DNA from: Flavobacteriaceae bacterium
GTDB lineage: Bacteria > Bacteroidota > Bacteroidia > Flavobacteriales > Flavobacteriaceae
Direction: 5' to 3'
Assembly (NCBI GenBank): GCA_021647405.1
Contig: JAKIUU010000004.1
Coordinates: 54,019 to 118,018 of the forward strand
DNA length: 64,000 nucleotides
The notes under the pieces were generated by a model. The model searched no databases. It was not told the origin of the DNA and saw only the letters and a program-made list of their open reading frames with translations. Made by a program: the position numbers and the translations under genes. Every line of letters begins with the position of its first letter. The stretch's first letter is position 1. This document shows positions 7,311 to 15,720 of this stretch, one piece after another.

Positions 7311-7778
7311 ATGACAACACTAAAAATAGGCGAGAAGGCGCCAAATTTTAAGGCTCTAAATCAGAAAGGTAAAGTTATTAAACTATCAGACTACAAAGGT
7401 AAAAAATTAGTACTGTTTTTCTATCCAAAAGCAAGCACACCGGGTTGTACAATAGAAGCTTGTAATTTACGTGATAACTACCAATCGTTTTTAACCAGAG
7501 GTTATGCTATTTTAGGCGTTAGTGCAGATTCGGCTAAAAGGCAACAAAATTTTATAGATAAGAATAAATTGCCCTTTGATTTGTTGGCCGATGAAGACAA
7601 AACAGTAATCAATGCTTTTGGTGTTTGGGGTCCTAAAAAGTTTATGGGCAGAGAATATGACGGCATTCACCGCACCACTTTTATAATTGATGAAAAGGGA
7701 TATATTGAAAATGTGATTTTAAAGGTTAAAACCAAAGAACATTCAAATCAGATTATACCTTTAAATGATATAAGATAG
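7311..7778 (+). CDS. bcp: Thioredoxin-dependent thiol peroxidase (bacterioferritin comigratory protein, peroxiredoxin Q)
   Basis: Reduces hydrogen peroxide and organic hydroperoxides in the cytoplasm. The start is taken at the ATG at 7311 (MTTLKIGEKAPNF), because the longer frame from 7263 would run into nth and adds 16 residues with no family counterpart. The thioredoxin fold contains the peroxidatic cysteine C46 in STPGCTIEAC and the resolving cysteine C51 five residues later, the signature of the atypical two-cysteine BCP/PrxQ class. The 155-residue length is typical. Divergent from nth, giving a small oxidative-damage pair. Confidence 0.92.
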   Translation: MTTLKIGEKAPNFKALNQKGKVIKLSDYKGKKLVLFFYPKASTPGCTIEACNLRDNYQSFLTRGYAILGVSADSAKRQQNFIDKNKLPFDLLADEDKTVINAFGVWGPKKFMGREYDGIHRTTFIIDEKGYIENVILKVKTKEHSNQIIPLNDIR

Positions 7779-7865
7779 GGGCATCCTTATTTTTTTTGTA
7801 AAAAGTAAAATATTTTAACGATATTTGGAAAATATATATTTAAAATCAATTAAAACACAATTTTT

Positions 7866-9518
7866 ATGAAAAAAACACTACTATTACTCTGCTTTATATC
7901 AGGATTTATAATGCAGGCACAAGTAAATATACCTGATCCTATATTTGAACAGGTTCTCATGATGCAAGGGATAGATACAGGAAGGTTAGATGGCCAAATA
8001 TCTACTAGTGATGCTTTAGCTGTAACGAGTCTTGATGTATCATTTTTTGCTGCTACAAGTAATATGCCCAGTTTGATTTCTGACTTAACAGGTATAGAAG
8101 GCTTTACAAATCTTACAATTCTAAATTGTAGTGGCAATGAAATAAGAAGTTTAGATTTACATTTAAATACAAGCCTTCAAGTCTTGCATTGCGAAGGTAA
8201 TGGCATGACAACTTTAAACGTGCAAAATGGATACAATATGACAATGCACGGTGCTTCAATGGTAAATACCCAAGTGGGTTATTGGATGACTGGTAATAAC
8301 TTGTTTTGCGTAACTACAGATGCACCTGCGGCTTTTTCTTCTATATCAATGCCGGGCGTACCAACTGCGCCACTTTCAAGCTTTCATATTGATGCTGGTG
8401 TACGTGGTTTTAGTCCAACAAGTTGTAATGACTTAGATATGACACCCTTCTTAGCCTCATTTCCAGCTGAAATTATTGCCATTCTAAACGCACAAGCCGA
8501 TGCCAATAGTGACGGCCACTTGCTATTGGGCGAAGTTATAGCCTTTATAGGGACCTTAGATCTTTCTACCATACCGGGTGGCGTAAGCGATTTATCCTTT
8601 TTAGATGCTTTTACAAGCGTAACAGGTTTAAATTTGGCTAACAGTGTTTTTTCTTCAATAGATTTAACCAATTACCCCGATTTGGCCAGTTTAGATTTAA
8701 CTGGAAATACAAGTCTAGCTTCGTTAGATGCTTCTAGTTTGGCTGCATTGCAAACTTTAATAGCAGATGGTAATGCTGCCTTAACACAGTTACTTCTTTC
8801 AGGCTCTACCAATATGACTGATTTAACAACTGTAAACTGTCCTTTATTAGGTACAATTGATATGTCTGATTTAAGCCAATTAACAACTTTGTTAGCTACG
8901 GGTAATGCTTTATTAACATCTTTAACATTACCAGGGCAGACCCCCCCCGGCCCTAAAAGTAATATAACAAATAAGACTTCTGTAGCTAATACAACTTTGA
9001 CTACGATAGATTTACATGGCAATGGTTTGACAGGTACTTTAGATTTAACAAGCTATTCAGCGCTTACAACAATAAAAGTGAATAATAATAATTTAACAGG
9101 GCTGAATGTTGGGAATGGCAATAATGCAAATGTGCCAACAGCCAATTTTGACGCAACAGGAAATGCAAGCTTAACAGAGATTATTGTTGACGATGTTGCC
9201 TATTCAACTGCCAATTGGGCCTCTAAGGTAGATGCAGGTGTTACATTTAGAGCTGGAGGTGTTCTTGGTTTAGAAGAGAATGTTTTGTCTTCAAAAATTA
9301 ATATTTTTCCCAATCCAACAAGAGGACTGTTAAATATTAGCATTCCTTCTAAATACTCAGTAAATAATATTTCTATTTTTGATGTTACAGGAAAACGCGT
9401 AAAACAGGTCAGCACAGCTTCCGAACCAATTGACATCAGAAATCTATCTAATGGTTTTTATATTTTAAAAATTAAAACCAATAAAGGTCAGGTATCTAAA
9501 AAGATATTAAAATACTAA
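7866..9518 (+). CDS. Secreted leucine-rich-repeat protein with type IX secretion tail
   Basis: A 550-residue protein with a signal peptide (about residues 1-19, ending AQ). Residues ~50-115 and ~240-455 carry irregular leucine-rich repeats of about 21 residues with the pattern LTTLDLxGNxxLTxL, seen for example as LASLDLTGNTSLASLD and TLTTIDLHGNGLTGTLD. The last ~75 residues form a Por_Sec/type A sorting domain (NIFPNPTRGLLNISI, then YILKIKTNKGQVSKKILKY), which sends the protein through the type IX system and anchors or releases it at the surface. An 8-C tract at 8941-8948 falls inside a repeat (LPGQTPPGPKS). A binding or adhesion role is inferred. A terminator follows at 9538. Confidence 0.82.
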   Translation: MKKTLLLLCFISGFIMQAQVNIPDPIFEQVLMMQGIDTGRLDGQISTSDALAVTSLDVSFFAATSNMPSLISDLTGIEGFTNLTILNCSGNEIRSLDLHLNTSLQVLHCEGNGMTTLNVQNGYNMTMHGASMVNTQVGYWMTGNNLFCVTTDAPAAFSSISMPGVPTAPLSSFHIDAGVRGFSPTSCNDLDMTPFLASFPAEIIAILNAQADANSDGHLLLGEVIAFIGTLDLSTIPGGVSDLSFLDAFTSVTGLNLANSVFSSIDLTNYPDLASLDLTGNTSLASLDASSLAALQTLIADGNAALTQLLLSGSTNMTDLTTVNCPLLGTIDMSDLSQLTTLLATGNALLTSLTLPGQTPPGPKSNITNKTSVANTTLTTIDLHGNGLTGTLDLTSYSALTTIKVNNNNLTGLNVGNGNNANVPTANFDATGNASLTEIIVDDVAYSTANWASKVDAGVTFRAGGVLGLEENVLSSKINIFPNPTRGLLNISIPSKYSVNNISIFDVTGKRVKQVSTASEPIDIRNLSNGFYILKIKTNKGQVSKKILKY

Positions 9519-9537
9519 GAAAGAATATTTCAATCTT

Positions 9538-9569
9538 AAAAAACCGCTCTTTTACAGAGCGGTTTTTTT
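9538..9569 (+). terminator. Rho-independent terminator after the LRR protein gene
   Basis: 13-bp perfect stem, AAAAAACCGCTCT (9538-9550) with AGAGCGGTTTTTT (9556-9568), 5-nt loop, T-run at the 3' side; 19 bp after the stop. Confidence 0.9.
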
Positions 9570-9800
9570 ATGCATCATTATTGTTTTTATTACCGCTAAT
9601 CATATTCTTGAGTGTTACAACCTGTAATATTTTAGCATGAGTATTAAAATATATGAGATTCTAGGTTCGCTCTACGAAGGGAAAAGAAGACTGAAGTAAT
9701 CTTGTCTGTGTTAGGATGCAGATAATGCGTGTACCTAGCATGTAATGGCAATATTTTATGGGTAAATTATTATATTGAATATCTTATTTAGTGTATAATT
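9570..9800. other. Non-coding spacer between convergent transcription units
   Basis: About 230 bp between two terminators. The longest ATG-initiated frame is 20 codons (from 9638), without supporting features. No RNA gene or repeat recognised. Confidence 0.6.
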
Positions 9801-9834
9801 AAAAAGCCCCTTATTTTTAAATAAGGGGCTTTTT
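9801..9834 (-). terminator. Strong (bidirectional) terminator after the pnt operon
   Basis: AAAAAGCCCCTTATTT (9801-9816) is complementary to AAATAAGGGGCTTTTT (9819-9834); A- and T-runs on both sides allow it to act on either strand. It lies 17 bp beyond the pntB stop. Confidence 0.88.
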
Positions 9835-9850
9835 AAAGGATTATATAAGC

Positions 9851-11233
9851 TTACATATTCTTTAACTCAGCTATTAAAGTTTGTATAGTCTTTTTAGCAT
9901 CGCCAAAGAGCATGGCTGTTTTTTGATTGTAAAATAACTCATTTTCTATGCCAGCATAACCCGGATTCATAGTTCGTTTATTTACAATAATTTGTTTGGC
10001 ATCTACAACTTCTAAAATTGGCATGCCAAAAATAGGGCTAGATGGGTCATTGTGAGCTGCAGGATTTACAACATCGTTGGCACCTACCACAAATACAACA
10101 TCTGTGTTTTTAAACTCAGGGTTAACATCATCCATTTCGGCTAATTTGTCATAATCAACATTACTCTCTGCTAAAAGCACATTCATATGGCCAGGCATAC
10201 GTCCAGCAACTGGGTGAATGGCGTATTTTACTTCAACACCTTTGCTTTCTAACAGTTGTTCTAATTCGTGAATGGCGTGTTGTGCTTGCGCTACAGCCAA
10301 TCCGTAACCAGGTACAAAAATGACACGTTGTGAGTAATTCATCAATATAGCCACATCGCTTGCAGTGGTAGATTTGATGTCGCCTAGTTCTGATTTAGGA
10401 CCACTAACGGCATCATCGCTGCCACCAAAAGTACCAAAAATAACACTGGTTAATGATCTGTTCATAGCTTTACACATGGCAATGGTTAAAATTAATCCGG
10501 CTGAACCGACTAAAATACCACCAACCAACATAACCATATTGGTATAAAGAATACCTGTTATGGCAGCAGCTATCCCGGTTAAGGAATTTAAAAGCGATAT
10601 AACTACAGGCATGTCTGCGCCACCAATTGGAATTACAAATAGCACACCATAAGCTAATGCCGCTACAAGAATGGTATATAATAAAATAAGGCTATCAGTT
10701 CCAGTATAGACTATATAGGCACCAAAAGCTATCAATCCTAAGGCGACTAAGTTGTTTATAAGATTGTATTTGGGCAGTCTGATAAGGCTTTTCATGCGGC
10801 CATTTAATTTGGCCCAAGCAACCAAACTACCAGAAAACGTGATGCTTCCAATTATTATGGCAGCCATTGTTGTTGTCGTTTGCATTGTATCTCCAACATT
10901 TTTGCTGAATTCTACCAAACCGATAATAGTGGCACTGGCACCACCAAATCCGTTAAATAAAGAAACCAATTCGGGCATTTTTGTCATTTCAACCTTAACA
11001 GCAATTAGCCATCCCATTACGGTACCTATAGCTATAGCCGTTAGAATTAATCCATACACAAATGTGGGTACGTTAAGATTGTTTAAAAATATGGTACCTA
11101 CAATGGCAATACCCATACCAGCTGCCGCAATTAAATTCCCTTTTTTAGCAGTTTCTGGATGCCCCAACATTTTTAATCCGAAGATAAATGTAATAGAGGC
11201 AATAAGATATATAATACTTAATGTGATTGTCAT
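9851..11233 (-). CDS. pntB: NAD(P) transhydrogenase subunit beta
   Basis: Membrane and NADP(H)-binding subunit of the proton-translocating transhydrogenase, which uses the proton gradient to make NADPH from NADH. Residues ~1-260 contain multiple membrane helices (first MTITLSIIYLIASITFIFGL). The C-terminal domain (~285-460) binds NADP(H), with the conserved VPGYGLAVAQAQHA loop and VVFVVGANDVVNPAA. The 460-residue length is standard. Its start overlaps the end of the preceding gene by 4 bp (ATGA), so translation is coupled. Last gene of the three-gene operon, with a terminator downstream. Confidence 0.96.
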   Translation of the reverse strand: MTITLSIIYLIASITFIFGLKMLGHPETAKKGNLIAAAGMGIAIVGTIFLNNLNVPTFVYGLILTAIAIGTVMGWLIAVKVEMTKMPELVSLFNGFGGASATIIGLVEFSKNVGDTMQTTTTMAAIIIGSITFSGSLVAWAKLNGRMKSLIRLPKYNLINNLVALGLIAFGAYIVYTGTDSLILLYTILVAALAYGVLFVIPIGGADMPVVISLLNSLTGIAAAITGILYTNMVMLVGGILVGSAGLILTIAMCKAMNRSLTSVIFGTFGGSDDAVSGPKSELGDIKSTTASDVAILMNYSQRVIFVPGYGLAVAQAQHAIHELEQLLESKGVEVKYAIHPVAGRMPGHMNVLLAESNVDYDKLAEMDDVNPEFKNTDVVFVVGANDVVNPAAHNDPSSPIFGMPILEVVDAKQIIVNKRTMNPGYAGIENELFYNQKTAMLFGDAKKTIQTLIAELKNM

Positions 11234-11538
11234 GATTTTTTCTTTTTAAACATTTGTAACATTCGGTCGGTTACAACAAAGCCACCAACCACATTTAAAA
11301 TTCCGAGTACTACAGCAATAAAACCTAAAGTTAAAGCAATATAGTCAGTAGGGTCTGCTTGTAGCATTACTAAAATAGCCCCAACTATTACAACACCACT
11401 CAAGGCGTTTGCTCCAGACATTAAAGGGGTATGCAATACTGCTGGAATATTTTTTATGACCTCAACGCCAATAAATACCGATAAGATAAGTATATAGACT
11501 AGATCGAGGTTGTCATTTATAAATTCTAAAATTTTCAT
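11230..11538 (-). CDS. pntA2: NAD(P) transhydrogenase subunit alpha, part 2 (membrane segment)
   Basis: A 102-residue protein with three to four membrane helices (about 13-32, 40-60, 67-90), corresponding to the C-terminal membrane part of E. coli PntA. The split of alpha into a soluble NAD-binding protein and a small membrane protein is common in many bacteria. It lies 12 bp after the part 1 gene and overlaps pntB by 4 bp. The KKKKS C-terminus is cytosolic by the positive-inside rule. Confidence 0.92.
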   Translation of the reverse strand: MKILEFINDNLDLVYILILSVFIGVEVIKNIPAVLHTPLMSGANALSGVVIVGAILVMLQADPTDYIALTLGFIAVVLGILNVVGGFVVTDRMLQMFKKKKS

Positions 11539-11550
11539 CGTATATTATTT

Positions 11551-12651
11551 TTATGATTTTCTAATTTCACCACTTTTAACAATCAGTGTTTCTTCGGTAA
11601 TCTGATCTTCTAAATCCCATTTAAACTTGTTATCTTCGGTTAAAAGGTTTAAAAAGTTGAACATATTTTTAGCATACAAATCGCTTGCATTTGTCGAAAC
11701 ACTTTCGGGTGCCATGGTAGTGCCAATAATTTTAACCCCATTATGAATGACCGTTTTAGTTATATCACTCAGTTCACAATTGCCACCATGAGAGGCTGCT
11801 AAATCAATAATAATAGCGCCATTTTTCATGTGGTTAACTTGGTCTTCAGTAATCAATACAGGCGACTTTCTACCAGGAATTAAAGCAGTGGTAATAACCA
11901 AATCGGCTTTAAAAAGCGATGTGTTTACAGCTTCTTTTTGACGTTTGGCATAATCTTCTGAAGCTTCTTTGGCATAACCACCTTCAGATTCTTCACCAGC
12001 ATTATCAACATTAATAAATTTAGCACCTAATGATTCTACTTGCTCTTTGGTTTCCATTCTAATATCGGTTGCTTCAACAATAGCCCCCAAGCGTTTGGCC
12101 GTTGCAATGGCCTGTAAACCAGCCACACCAACACCATAAATTAACACCCGAGAAGGGGTAACCGTACCTGCAGCAGTCATCATCAACGGAAATATTTTTG
12201 TCATTTCGTTAGCCCCCACAATGACAGCTTTATAACCAGCTAAATTGCTTTGAGAGCTTAAAACATCCATATCTTGTGCGCGAGAAATTCTAGGAATGGC
12301 ATCCATAGAAAATGCAGAAACGCCTTTACTGGCTATTTCGGCTATTAACTCAGGATTTGATTTGTGAAATAGTTGGCTAATGACAACTTGATCTTTTTTA
12401 AATAAACTGATTTCTTCTTTTTCAAAAGGATTTATTTTGATGATAACATCAGCATTTTTAAATAATTCAGAACGGTCAACTACGCTTGCGCCAGCATCGG
12501 TATAGTCAGAATTTTTAAAATTTGATGCCTCTCCAGCATCTTGCTCTATTAAACACTCAAAGCCTTTATTTATAAGAAGCTTAGCGATAGTTGGGTTTAA
12601 ACAAACCCTTTTTTCGCTTTTAATGCTTTCTTTTAAAACGCCTATTTTCAT
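11551..12651 (-). CDS. pntA1: Re/Si-specific NAD(P)(+) transhydrogenase subunit alpha, part 1
   Basis: Soluble NAD(H)-binding domain of the transhydrogenase, related to alanine dehydrogenase. The N-terminus MKIGVLKESIKSEKRV is the family signature (binding of the second domain), and the Rossmann loop is VLIYGVGVAGLQAIATAKRLGA at about residues 168-189. 366 residues is the usual length for the split type. First gene of the operon pntA1-pntA2-pntB. A 316-bp gap upstream separates it from the divergent metallo-hydrolase and contains a candidate -7 box (minus-strand TACATTTG at 12835-12842) and a 12-bp palindrome. Confidence 0.95.
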   Translation of the reverse strand: MKIGVLKESIKSEKRVCLNPTIAKLLINKGFECLIEQDAGEASNFKNSDYTDAGASVVDRSELFKNADVIIKINPFEKEEISLFKKDQVVISQLFHKSNPELIAEIASKGVSAFSMDAIPRISRAQDMDVLSSQSNLAGYKAVIVGANEMTKIFPLMMTAAGTVTPSRVLIYGVGVAGLQAIATAKRLGAIVEATDIRMETKEQVESLGAKFINVDNAGEESEGGYAKEASEDYAKRQKEAVNTSLFKADLVITTALIPGRKSPVLITEDQVNHMKNGAIIIDLAASHGGNCELSDITKTVIHNGVKIIGTTMAPESVSTNASDLYAKNMFNFLNLLTEDNKFKWDLEDQITEETLIVKSGEIRKS

Positions 12652-12834
12652 AAATTAAATGATTTTGTTTTGTTTATTTTGTAACACTTATGTAACAAAC
12701 CTTCAATAAAATACCCTACTTGGTTTAAACTAATTGAATATTCATTTTTGTATTTGTTTTTAGTTTTACGTTTAAACAGTGTTAATTTTAAATTGATTAT
12801 ATATTGAGTTTAATTTTAAAAGATTAAAATTCGC

Positions 12835-12880
12835 CAAATGTAAATTTATTATTGGAGAATAAGTATGACAATTGTCAAGG
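12835..12880 (-). promoter_or_regulatory. Possible control region between pnt operon and metallo-hydrolase
   Basis: Contains the 12-bp perfect palindrome TGACAATTGTCA (12866-12877 within TATGACAATTGTCAAG, 12865-12880) and, on the minus strand, a TACATTTG box at 12835-12842. A 15-of-16 match to the palindrome-containing motif is found upstream of nifJ (30966-30981). The rest of the 12652-12967 gap is AT-rich with no gene seen. Confidence 0.35.
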
Positions 12881-12967
12881 TATTTATTAAAATAGGGGCT
12901 TATTATTCTGTTAGAAGTTTTAAAAAATAATGTAATTTTAAAGCCCATTAAAAAAGTAAAAAACCGA

Positions 12968-13729
12968 TTGGAAATAATATTTTTAGGAACCGGTACATCG
13001 CAAGGCATTCCCATAATTGGGAGCAAAGATCCTGTATGTTTATCTGCTGACATTAAAGATAAGAGGTTAAGGTCATCTGTAATTATTTCTTACAAAGATA
13101 AACAAATTGTAATAGATACAGGCCCCGATTTTAGACAACAAATGCTCAGGCATAATATTGATAATATTGATGCTATTTTATACACCCACGAACATTCAGA
13201 TCATACTGCTGGGATTGATGATATACGCCCTTTTTGCCATAAAAATGGACCGATGCCCGTGTATGCACAAGAGCGTGTCATGACCAATTTGAGAGAGCGG
13301 TTTGCTTATATTTTTGCAACTAAAAATAGGTACGTAGGCGCCCCAAGTGTTGCACCACATATTGTTGGCAAAGCAAATTTCACGATAGGAAATATCTCAA
13401 TAACTCCTATAAGTGTAGGTCATGGCAGCATTGATATTTTGGGTTATAGAATAGAAAATTTTGCTTATTTGACCGATGTTAAAACGATTTGTGATAAAGA
13501 AAAAGTCAAACTCAAAGGCCTAAACACATTAGTTGTAAATGCATTGCGAATAGCCACACATCCCACACATTACAACTTGCAAGAAGCTTTAGATTTGATT
13601 GAAGAGATTAAGCCGCAACAAGCTTATATAACACATATTAGTCATAAACTAGGCTTTCATAAAGAAGTAGAAAAGTTACTGCCAAAAAATGTTTTTTTAG
13701 CATGCGATAATTTGAAGATAACGGTTTAA
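12968..13729 (+). CDS. MBL-fold metallo-hydrolase (PhnP/PqqB-like)
   Basis: Starts with TTG at 12968; this gives the canonical N-terminus MEIIFLGTGTSQGIP, and no ATG or GTG lies upstream in the open frame. The metallo-beta-lactamase motif THEHSDH places metal ligands at H74, H76, D78 and H79; further ligands are expected at VGHGS, YLTDV and ITHISHKLG. The family hydrolyses phosphodiesters (PhnP) or has unassigned substrates. 253 residues, full length. It is transcribed divergently from pnt, and no partner gene is obvious. Substrate unknown. Confidence 0.85.
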   Translation: MEIIFLGTGTSQGIPIIGSKDPVCLSADIKDKRLRSSVIISYKDKQIVIDTGPDFRQQMLRHNIDNIDAILYTHEHSDHTAGIDDIRPFCHKNGPMPVYAQERVMTNLRERFAYIFATKNRYVGAPSVAPHIVGKANFTIGNISITPISVGHGSIDILGYRIENFAYLTDVKTICDKEKVKLKGLNTLVVNALRIATHPTHYNLQEALDLIEEIKPQQAYITHISHKLGFHKEVEKLLPKNVFLACDNLKITV

Positions 13730-13908
13730 AAACACGTAATTTTATTGATCTCATTCGTTAGCTAAAACTATTTCCTTTAGTTATGATATTTTTAGTTTCT
13801 GCAAATTATAAGGTCTGTAGTTTGGTGTCCGAAACCAAAAGTATTTTACTTCACGCTCTCATCTTCTGTCTTCGAGTCCTATCAATAATTTTAGAATAAA
13901 ACTTCATT

Positions 13909-14496
13909 CTATCTCTCAATTTTAAGATTGTATTTTGTTAAAAGTCCCGGAAGGTTTTCGATTGAGAATTTTGCTTTTTTAATTCTATTAAATTCTGGGT
14001 CAATTGCAAAGTTGTATGCAGTTTTAAAATTGACATTTTCGAGTATTGTATTATTAAAAGTTGCCCTACTCAAATCACAGTTATCAAAAGTAGAATTTGT
14101 TAAATCACATTCAGAAAAGTCGGTTTCGTGTAATTTTGAGTTTTTAAAATGGGTCTTTTTTAATTTTCTTTTATAAAATATGCAATGGTTTATTACACAG
14201 TTCTTAAATGATATTTCAAGTCCAAATTCGTTGCAATTTTCAAAGTTTATACCTAACATTTTACAATCGTTGAATTTTACATTTCTCAAAGCTGTTTCAG
14301 TCAATTTAGCCATACTTAAATTACAGTTAATAAATTCGCATTCTGAAAATATAATTTGAGTTAGGTCTGAATTTGAAAAATCACAATTAGAAAATGTGCA
14401 ATATTCATATTCTCCTTTTTCAAGTGGCTTTTCCGTAAAAACAAGCTTATCAAATTCCTTATCTTCTATGTATATTTCCATTTTCTTTGAATTCAA
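13909..14496 (-). CDS. Pentapeptide-repeat protein (Qnr-like)
   Basis: 195 residues with repeated A/S/C-D/N-L/F-x-x pentapeptides (CTFSNCDFSNSDLTQ, FSECEFINCNLSMA, FDNCDLSRATFNN) from about residue 32 to 160, which would form a right-handed four-sided beta helix. A short break near CNEFGLEIS separates two coils, as in Qnr proteins. The C-terminus FAIDPEFNRIKKAKFS followed by LPGLLTKYNLKIE resembles the dimerisation tail of Qnr/MfpA DNA-gyrase-protecting proteins. Gyrase interaction is inference; chromosomal Qnr-like genes are widespread and need not give resistance. Either ATG (codon 1 or 6, MEIYIEDKEF) could start it. Confidence 0.82.
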   Translation of the reverse strand: MNSKKMEIYIEDKEFDKLVFTEKPLEKGEYEYCTFSNCDFSNSDLTQIIFSECEFINCNLSMAKLTETALRNVKFNDCKMLGINFENCNEFGLEISFKNCVINHCIFYKRKLKKTHFKNSKLHETDFSECDLTNSTFDNCDLSRATFNNTILENVNFKTAYNFAIDPEFNRIKKAKFSIENLPGLLTKYNLKIER

Positions 14497-14516
14497 TTAT
14501 TCACTTTGACTAACAT

Positions 14517-15050
14517 CTAATTAAAATCGATAATTTGATATCCCAAACTTTGGTATTCGGTTAAGACACTTAATGCAGAAAGTGTAAATTGTACAGGTTT
14601 TGCCACATCATTTCTTTGGATGTTATAATGCAAAGCCGATTGTCCGCACACATAAATTTTGATCTTAATTTTATTCAATTCTTTTAACAAATTCAAACTC
14701 GGATTTTTCTTCCTAAATTTTTCTTTATAAGCCGCCTGACTTAAAATATCTTTGGTAGCCGATCCGTGAAAAACAACAACAATATCAAGATTTTCAAGAG
14801 GCACACCTTGGGCAACATGTATGTTGACAAAACGCGCCACAATATCTAATAATGGGTTGCCAACATTAACATCGTTGGTTGTTTTTCTGATGTCAAAAAT
14901 GACCTTGTATTTTTTGTGCAGATTTAATTTAAAATCGGGATTTTGTATGTTGTAAAATTTACCGTAATTTTTTATTACAGATCCTTTTTGCAATTCTTGG
15001 GCATTGCTTGCCAAAGTCAATAACAGAAAGAGAAGGCTTATTTTTTTCAT
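14517..15050 (-). CDS. Periplasmic DsrE-family protein
   Basis: 177 residues with a signal peptide (about 1-17, ending SNAQ). The remainder has the DsrE/DsrF fold: YKVIFDIRKTTND, a loop IVVVFHGSATKDIL, and KIKIYVCGQSALHYNI carrying the single conserved cysteine, then VLTEYQSLGYQIIDFN. DsrE-like proteins handle sulfur or act as small structural domains; the conserved Cys after the third strand is typical. Function in the periplasm is unassigned. It is the distal gene of the leftward cluster BatA-dihydroorotase homologue-esterase, 18 bp after the esterase. Confidence 0.78.
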   Translation of the reverse strand: MKKISLLFLLLTLASNAQELQKGSVIKNYGKFYNIQNPDFKLNLHKKYKVIFDIRKTTNDVNVGNPLLDIVARFVNIHVAQGVPLENLDIVVVFHGSATKDILSQAAYKEKFRKKNPSLNLLKELNKIKIKIYVCGQSALHYNIQRNDVAKPVQFTLSALSVLTEYQSLGYQIIDFN

Positions 15051-15068
15051 TTGTACAAAATTTAAGAG

Positions 15069-15719
15069 CTATATTTTGGCTTGTAACCACAGGTTAAAAT
15101 CATAAAAACATTGTGGCGTTACCGAATGTCCGGTAGGGTAAGTCTTATAAACATTCGCAATATTTAAAGCATCTAAATACTGTGGTGCTTTTTGTGCCCA
15201 TTGTAATGGAATAACTTGGTCTTGTGTACCATGCGAGATAAAAAAGTCAAGGTCTTTATAGGCTGAGGCGTCTTTTATTTCAAATAATTCTTCTTTTATG
15301 TAGCCGCTTAAAGCCACAACATTTTTAAATATTTCTGGATAGGAGAGTGCCAAAGAATAACTTAAAATGCTTCCCTGACTAAATCCTAAAAGACTGATGT
15401 TGTCACTGTTAAAACTAAAAATAGTCTTAAGTTCTTTAGTGAATTTAAGTATCATTTTTTTAGCAAGCAAAGCCTCGCCAATATCAGAAAAGTTACCATC
15501 TGTGCTGTCAAAATTAATGGTGTACCAAGCATAACTTTGCATGCCCAAAGTTAGAGGTGCTCTGGCACTGACTATTAAAAAACTATCTGGCAACTCTTGG
15601 GCAAACGAAAACAAATCGGCTTCATTGCTTCCATAACCGTGTAATAATAGCAAAAGGGGCGGATTGAGTGTTGGTTTTTTAGGAAGTCTGTATAAATAAT
15701 TTAAAGATAAATCGGTCAT
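15069..15719 (-). CDS. Phospholipase/carboxylesterase-type alpha/beta hydrolase
   Basis: A 216-residue cytosolic serine hydrolase. The catalytic triad is visible: nucleophile S114 in LGFSQGS, D167 in SHGTQDQVIP, and H198 in PTGHSV; the oxyanion strand is LLLLLHGYGSNEADL. The size matches the short carboxylesterase/lysophospholipase family (YpfH, acyl-protein thioesterase). Only 1 bp separates it from the dihydroorotase homologue, so the genes are co-translated. Substrate unknown. Confidence 0.85.
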   Translation of the reverse strand: MTDLSLNYLYRLPKKPTLNPPLLLLLHGYGSNEADLFSFAQELPDSFLIVSARAPLTLGMQSYAWYTINFDSTDGNFSDIGEALLAKKMILKFTKELKTIFSFNSDNISLLGFSQGSILSYSLALSYPEIFKNVVALSGYIKEELFEIKDASAYKDLDFFISHGTQDQVIPLQWAQKAPQYLDALNIANVYKTYPTGHSVTPQCFYDFNLWLQAKI

Positions 15720-15720
15720 A

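Noticed and set aside
12772..13053. Minus-strand frame before pntA1
   Set aside because: Overlaps the start of the metallo-hydrolase gene, which has a clear family N-terminus; AT-rich, low-complexity product.
13730..13908. Possible RNA gene between metallo-hydrolase and pentapeptide gene
   Set aside because: No stable hairpin, promoter or conserved motif visible; treated as empty spacer.
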